Shown: one piece after another, positions 61,143 to 64,000 of the stretch | How positions within the stretch are numbered: position 1 is the stretch's first letter | How the letters are laid out: each line of letters begins with the position of its first letter | Assembly (NCBI RefSeq): GCF_023015695.1 | Contig: NZ_JALKAS010000001.1 | Location: forward strand, 930,001-994,000 | Origin: Jannaschia sp. S6380 | GTDB taxonomy: Bacteria > Pseudomonadota > Alphaproteobacteria > Rhodobacterales > Rhodobacteraceae | Direction: 5' to 3' | Length of the DNA stretch: 64,000 bases | Position numbers and translations under genes: made by a program | The notes under the pieces: model-generated | Seen by the model: the letters and a program-made list of their open reading frames with translations, nothing else | Told to the model about the DNA's origin: nothing | Databases searched by the model: none

Positions 61143-62149
61143 ACAGATTTCCCCGCAAACAGGCCCGTGGGACGGAACAGAAGGACGATGATGAGGATGA
61201 CGAAGCTGACCGCGAACTTGTAGTCGGTCGACAGAAGCTGGACGAGGCCGTCGGGCTCCAATGCCTCGGGCAGGGCATAGCCCAGCACCTTCTTGAGCGG
61301 ATAGGTGATCGTGACCTCGGCGAAGGCAATGACAAATCCGCCCGCGATGGCGCCCAGTGGCGAACCCAGGCCGCCCACGATGGCGGCGGCGAAGATCGGC
61401 AACAGAAGCTGGAAATAGGTGAACGGCTTGAACGACTTGTCGAGCCCGTAGAGCGTGCCCGCGATCGTCGCCAGCGCGGCGACCATCAACCATGTGTACA
61501 TGACGACCCGTTCGGGATTGATGCCCGACAGCAAGGCCAGATCCTCGTTGTCGGAATAGGCGCGCATCGACTTGCCGGTGCGGGTGCGGTTCAGGAACCA
61601 GAACAGGATGGCGACCACCACGACGGCGACGACCACGGTGATGACCTGCGTCGTCTTGATGGCCAGCCCTTCATCCAGACCGGTCATCGTCTTGAAGTCG
61701 CGGGCCGAGATGACGAACCGTTCGCCGTCGGCGAAACGCTGGTCGTCGGGCCCGATGATGAAACGCACGACGCCGTTGTAGATGAACATCACGCCCAGGG
61801 ACGCGATGACGAAGGTGACCGGCACGGCCTTCTTGGCGCGGTAGAAGCGATAGACCAGACGATCTGTGCCGAGCAACAGCAGCGCCGTGACCGCGATGCC
61901 GACCGGAAGCGCCAGCAGCGCCGTGGGCAATGGGCCCAGGCCGATGCCCGCCGCCTGCAAGCCCCAGGTGGCGAGGATGACGGACATCGTGCCGAAGGCC
62001 ATCGTGTCGCCATGCGCGAAGTTCGAGAAACGCAGGATGCCATAGATCAGCGTCACGCCCAGCGCGCCCAGCGCAAGCTGCGAGCCATAGGCGGTCGCGG
62101 GGACGAGAACGAAGTTGGCGAAGGCCACGAGGGCGTTGAGCGGTTCCAT
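61139..62149 (-). CDS. livH: Branched-chain amino acid ABC transporter permease LivH
   Basis: 336 residues from ATG 62149 (MEPLNALVAFANFVLVPA), which shares bases with the preceding stop (TGATG). Typical LivH segments are GALGVTLIYGILRFSNFAHG, GTDRLVYRFYRAKKA, TGKSMRAYSDNEDLALLSGI and VGGLGSPLGAIAGGFVIA. About eight membrane helices. It forms the channel with LivM, powered by LivF and LivG. Confidence 0.95.
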   Translation of the reverse strand: MEPLNALVAFANFVLVPATAYGSQLALGALGVTLIYGILRFSNFAHGDTMAFGTMSVILATWGLQAAGIGLGPLPTALLALPVGIAVTALLLLGTDRLVYRFYRAKKAVPVTFVIASLGVMFIYNGVVRFIIGPDDQRFADGERFVISARDFKTMTGLDEGLAIKTTQVITVVVAVVVVAILFWFLNRTRTGKSMRAYSDNEDLALLSGINPERVVMYTWLMVAALATIAGTLYGLDKSFKPFTYFQLLLPIFAAAIVGGLGSPLGAIAGGFVIAFAEVTITYPLKKVLGYALPEALEPDGLVQLLSTDYKFAVSFVILIIVLLFRPTGLFAGKSV

Positions 62150-62556
62150 CAGAAAAGTCCCTCGCATCGGTCGACATAGGTCCGTCGGCTACGCGGGTAG
62201 TCTACGTAGCGCCGCGGTATCTCAACGACGGACAATCGGACAACTTCCCCGTCGGTCACGATCGATCCATGGCTTTCGCCATCCCTGAACTGGATCGTCG
62301 GCCCGACCGTGCGCACTTCATAGGTCGCATCGCTCGTGCGAACGTGATCGACGACAGAGTTTCCCGGAAAGCGTCGCACTTTGAGTTTCCGTCCATCGAT
62401 CGTGAGGAATTCCGATTCCGCATCCGACCATTCGATGCGTATCGGAACGCAGTCCCGCCCGTTCTCGCAAACTGCCGGCAAGGTGCACGACCCTGCCACG
62501 GCCATTCCCGGACCGATCAGCGCCGCCGCGACTATCGTCGAACCCAGAACTCTCAT
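62149..62556 (-). CDS. Small secreted protein embedded in the liv operon
   Basis: 135 residues with a signal peptide (MRVLGSTIVAAALIGPGMAV, cleavage near AGS). The mature protein has three N-terminal cysteines (SCTLPAVC and NGRDC) and one near the C-terminus (DRCEGLF), suggesting two disulfides, and a beta-rich middle. No family is recognised. Both ends overlap neighbours: its ATG lies in the livF stop (ATGA) and its TGA abuts the livH ATG (TGATG), so it is translated as part of the operon. Its codon use looks less GC-extreme than its neighbours. Confidence 0.8.
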   Translation of the reverse strand: MRVLGSTIVAAALIGPGMAVAGSCTLPAVCENGRDCVPIRIEWSDAESEFLTIDGRKLKVRRFPGNSVVDHVRTSDATYEVRTVGPTIQFRDGESHGSIVTDGEVVRLSVVEIPRRYVDYPRSRRTYVDRCEGLF

Positions 62557-63374
62557 CCCCCCAGGAACGACCGACGGACTTCCTCGTCCGCCAGCAGTTC
62601 CTTCCCCGTACCGGTATGTGCGTTGCGGCCCTGCACCAGGACATAGCCGCGATCCGCGATCTCCAGCGCCTGACGCGCGTTCTGCTCGACCATCAGGATC
62701 GGGATGCCGGTGCGGCTGACCTCGATGATCCGGTCGAAGAGTTCGTCCATGACGATGGGGCTAACGCCCGCGGTGGGCTCATCCAGCATCAGTACCTTGG
62801 GCTTGGTCATCAGCGCGCGGCCGACGGCAACCTGCTGGCGCTGTCCACCCGACAACTCGCCCGCGGGCTGGCGGCGTTTCTCCTTGAGGATCGGGAACAA
62901 ATCATAGACCTGCGCCATCGTGTCCCGAAAGTCGTCGCGGCGGATGAAGGCGCCCATCTCCAGGTTCTCCTCGACCGTCATCGAGGTGAAGATGTTCGAC
63001 GTCTGCGGCACGAAACCCATGCCCTTGGCGACCCTGTCCTGCGGCGACAGCGCGGTGATGTCCTCGCCATCCAGACGCACGCTGCCCTTGTTGAGGTTCA
63101 GCATGCCGAAGACGGCCTTCATGCCGGTCGACTTGCCCGCCCCGTTGGGCCCCACGATCACCGCGATCTCGCCGGGGTCGACGGCGATGGTGCAGTCGTG
63201 CAGGATGTCCGGCCCGCTGCCATAGCCGCCCGACATGCTGTCGCCGATCAGGAAGGCGTTCGTCGTCTCGATCCGGTCGGCGGGGGCGGTGCCCTGCGAC
63301 AGCGTCCCGCCGCCGGGCCGGGTGATCGACCGATCCTTGTTGCCCCGGTCGTCCTGCCAGGCGTTGCGGCTCAT
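62553..63374 (-). CDS. livF: Branched-chain amino acid ABC transporter ATP-binding protein LivF
   Basis: 273 residues from ATG 63374, overlapping the livG stop (ATGA). An unusual N-terminal extension of about 45 residues (polar, with many Arg/Asp/Gly) precedes the ABC domain. Walker A is VGPNGAGKSTGMK, the signature AGELSGGQRQQVAVGRA and Walker B VLMLDEPTAGVSP; LivF proteins usually lack the extension and are about 235 residues. It supplies ATP hydrolysis with LivG. Confidence 0.95.
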   Translation of the reverse strand: MSRNAWQDDRGNKDRSITRPGGGTLSQGTAPADRIETTNAFLIGDSMSGGYGSGPDILHDCTIAVDPGEIAVIVGPNGAGKSTGMKAVFGMLNLNKGSVRLDGEDITALSPQDRVAKGMGFVPQTSNIFTSMTVEENLEMGAFIRRDDFRDTMAQVYDLFPILKEKRRQPAGELSGGQRQQVAVGRALMTKPKVLMLDEPTAGVSPIVMDELFDRIIEVSRTGIPILMVEQNARQALEIADRGYVLVQGRNAHTGTGKELLADEEVRRSFLGG

Positions 63375-64000
63375 GCGCCCGTCTCCGCCAGCTGATCCTT
63401 GTTCTTCAGACCGGTGCCCAGATAGGCCTCGATGACCTGCTCGTTGGCCTTGATCTCGGCCAGCGTTCCTTCGGCCAGAACGTGCCCCTCGGCCATCACG
63501 ATGACCGGGTCGCAGATGCGGCCGATGAAATCCATGTCGTGCTCGATCACGACGAAAGTGTATCCCCGCTCGCGGTTCAGGCGCAGGATCGCGTCGCCTA
63601 TTGTGTTCAGGAGCGTCCGGTTCACGCCGGCGCCGACCTCGTCCAGGAAGACGATGCGGGCGTCGACCATCATCGTGCGCCCCAGCTCCAACAGTTTCTT
63701 CTGGCCGCCCGACAGGTTGCCGGCCTTCTCCTCGGCCAGGTGGCTGATGGTCAGGAAGTCCAGCACTTCGTCGGCCTTGGCGGCGAGGGCCTCGTCCTCC
63801 TCGCGGATGGCGCGGCGCTTGAACCATGCGTTCCAGAGCGTCTCCCCCAGCTGGTCGCCGGGCACCATCATCAGGTTCTCGCGCACCGTCATCGACGAGA
63901 ATTCATGCGCGATCTGGAACGTGCGCAGCAGGCCCTTGTGGAACAGTTCGTGCGGGGGCAATCCGGTGATGTCCTCGCCCGCCATCGTGACCTTGCCGGA
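63371..64000 (-). CDS. livG: Branched-chain amino acid ABC transporter ATP-binding protein LivG (3' part, runs off right edge)
   Basis: The last 209 residues are visible; the Walker A region lies outside the window. Seen are FQIAHEFSSMTVRENLMMVP (Q-loop side), the signature AGNLSGGQKKLLELGRTMM, Walker B RIVFLDEVGAGVN (the usual DEP is DEV) and the H-loop FVVIEHDMDFI. ERGYTFVVIEHDMDF is typical LivG. It is the first visible gene of the liv operon; regulatory sequence and the binding-protein gene are not in the window. Confidence 0.93.
   Translation of the reverse strand, partial: SGKVTMAGEDITGLPPHELFHKGLLRTFQIAHEFSSMTVRENLMMVPGDQLGETLWNAWFKRRAIREEDEALAAKADEVLDFLTISHLAEEKAGNLSGGQKKLLELGRTMMVDARIVFLDEVGAGVNRTLLNTIGDAILRLNRERGYTFVVIEHDMDFIGRICDPVIVMAEGHVLAEGTLAEIKANEQVIEAYLGTGLKNKDQLAETGA

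Noticed and set aside
1..64000. tRNA, rRNA, CRISPR or insertion sequence
   Set aside because: No cloverleaf, repeat-spacer pattern, transposase motif or terminal inverted repeat was recognised by eye; a covariance-model scan was not possible.

Overview
The window is high-GC, gene-dense DNA from an alphaproteobacterium of the order Rhodobacterales (Rhodobacter/Roseobacter group). This placement rests on a complete RcGTA-type gene transfer agent (GTA) cluster, a C4-pathway 5-aminolevulinate synthase, a pyruvate dehydrogenase whose E1-beta carries its own lipoyl domain, and short, tightly overlapping operons. No tRNA, rRNA, CRISPR array, transposase or integrase was seen.

Layout. (1) 1-10.4 kb, plus strand: central carbon metabolism. 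Transketolase, an NYN-domain protein, a convergent DUF808 membrane protein, two glyceraldehyde-3-phosphate dehydrogenases flanking a 47-residue membrane microprotein, phosphoglycerate kinase, a secreted protein of unknown function and class I fructose-bisphosphate aldolase. GTTAGCG-type palindromes in front of both gap genes and the aldolase look like one shared LacI-family operator. (2) 10.5-15.0 kb: FtsB/DivIC-like protein, then pdhA, a VOC-family gene, pdhB and pdhC. (3) 15.1-29.7 kb, minus strand: cysE, then GTA gp15 back to gp1 in canonical order, with RNA hairpins at points that could set expression steps, including a textbook intrinsic terminator between the terminase and portal genes. 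(4) 29.9-39.3 kb, mostly minus: mltG, fabF, an enoyl-CoA hydratase/isomerase, a DUF2087-like protein, ccmH, ccmF, a GTA-type holin and endolysin pair (second GTA locus), and a cytochrome b561-YceI fusion. (5) 39.4-50.8 kb, plus: fabD-fabG-acpP, acyltransferase, murI, ccmE, two EamA transporters, FadL-type porin, an ATPase, metA, an alpha/beta hydrolase and ppk2, followed by a TetR regulator to 51.4 kb. (6) 51.4-57.5 kb: a minus-strand M20 peptidase, then a secreted protein, hemA (with an FNR-type box), rodZ and ispG. (7) 57.5-64 kb, minus: egtB-egtD for ergothioneine, then livG-livF-small secreted protein-livH-livM, running off the right edge.

How the parts work together. The left third is a lower glycolysis/gluconeogenesis block feeding pyruvate dehydrogenase. 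One gap paralogue has lost the Asp that selects NAD, suggesting a division of labour between the two enzymes. The structural GTA genes and the lysis pair lie on the same strand only about 7 kb apart and together would package, assemble and release host-DNA particles. Many transcription units have a CTAG-centred -10-like element about 25-45 bases before the start codon. At two genes it is so close to the ATG that the mRNA would be leaderless.
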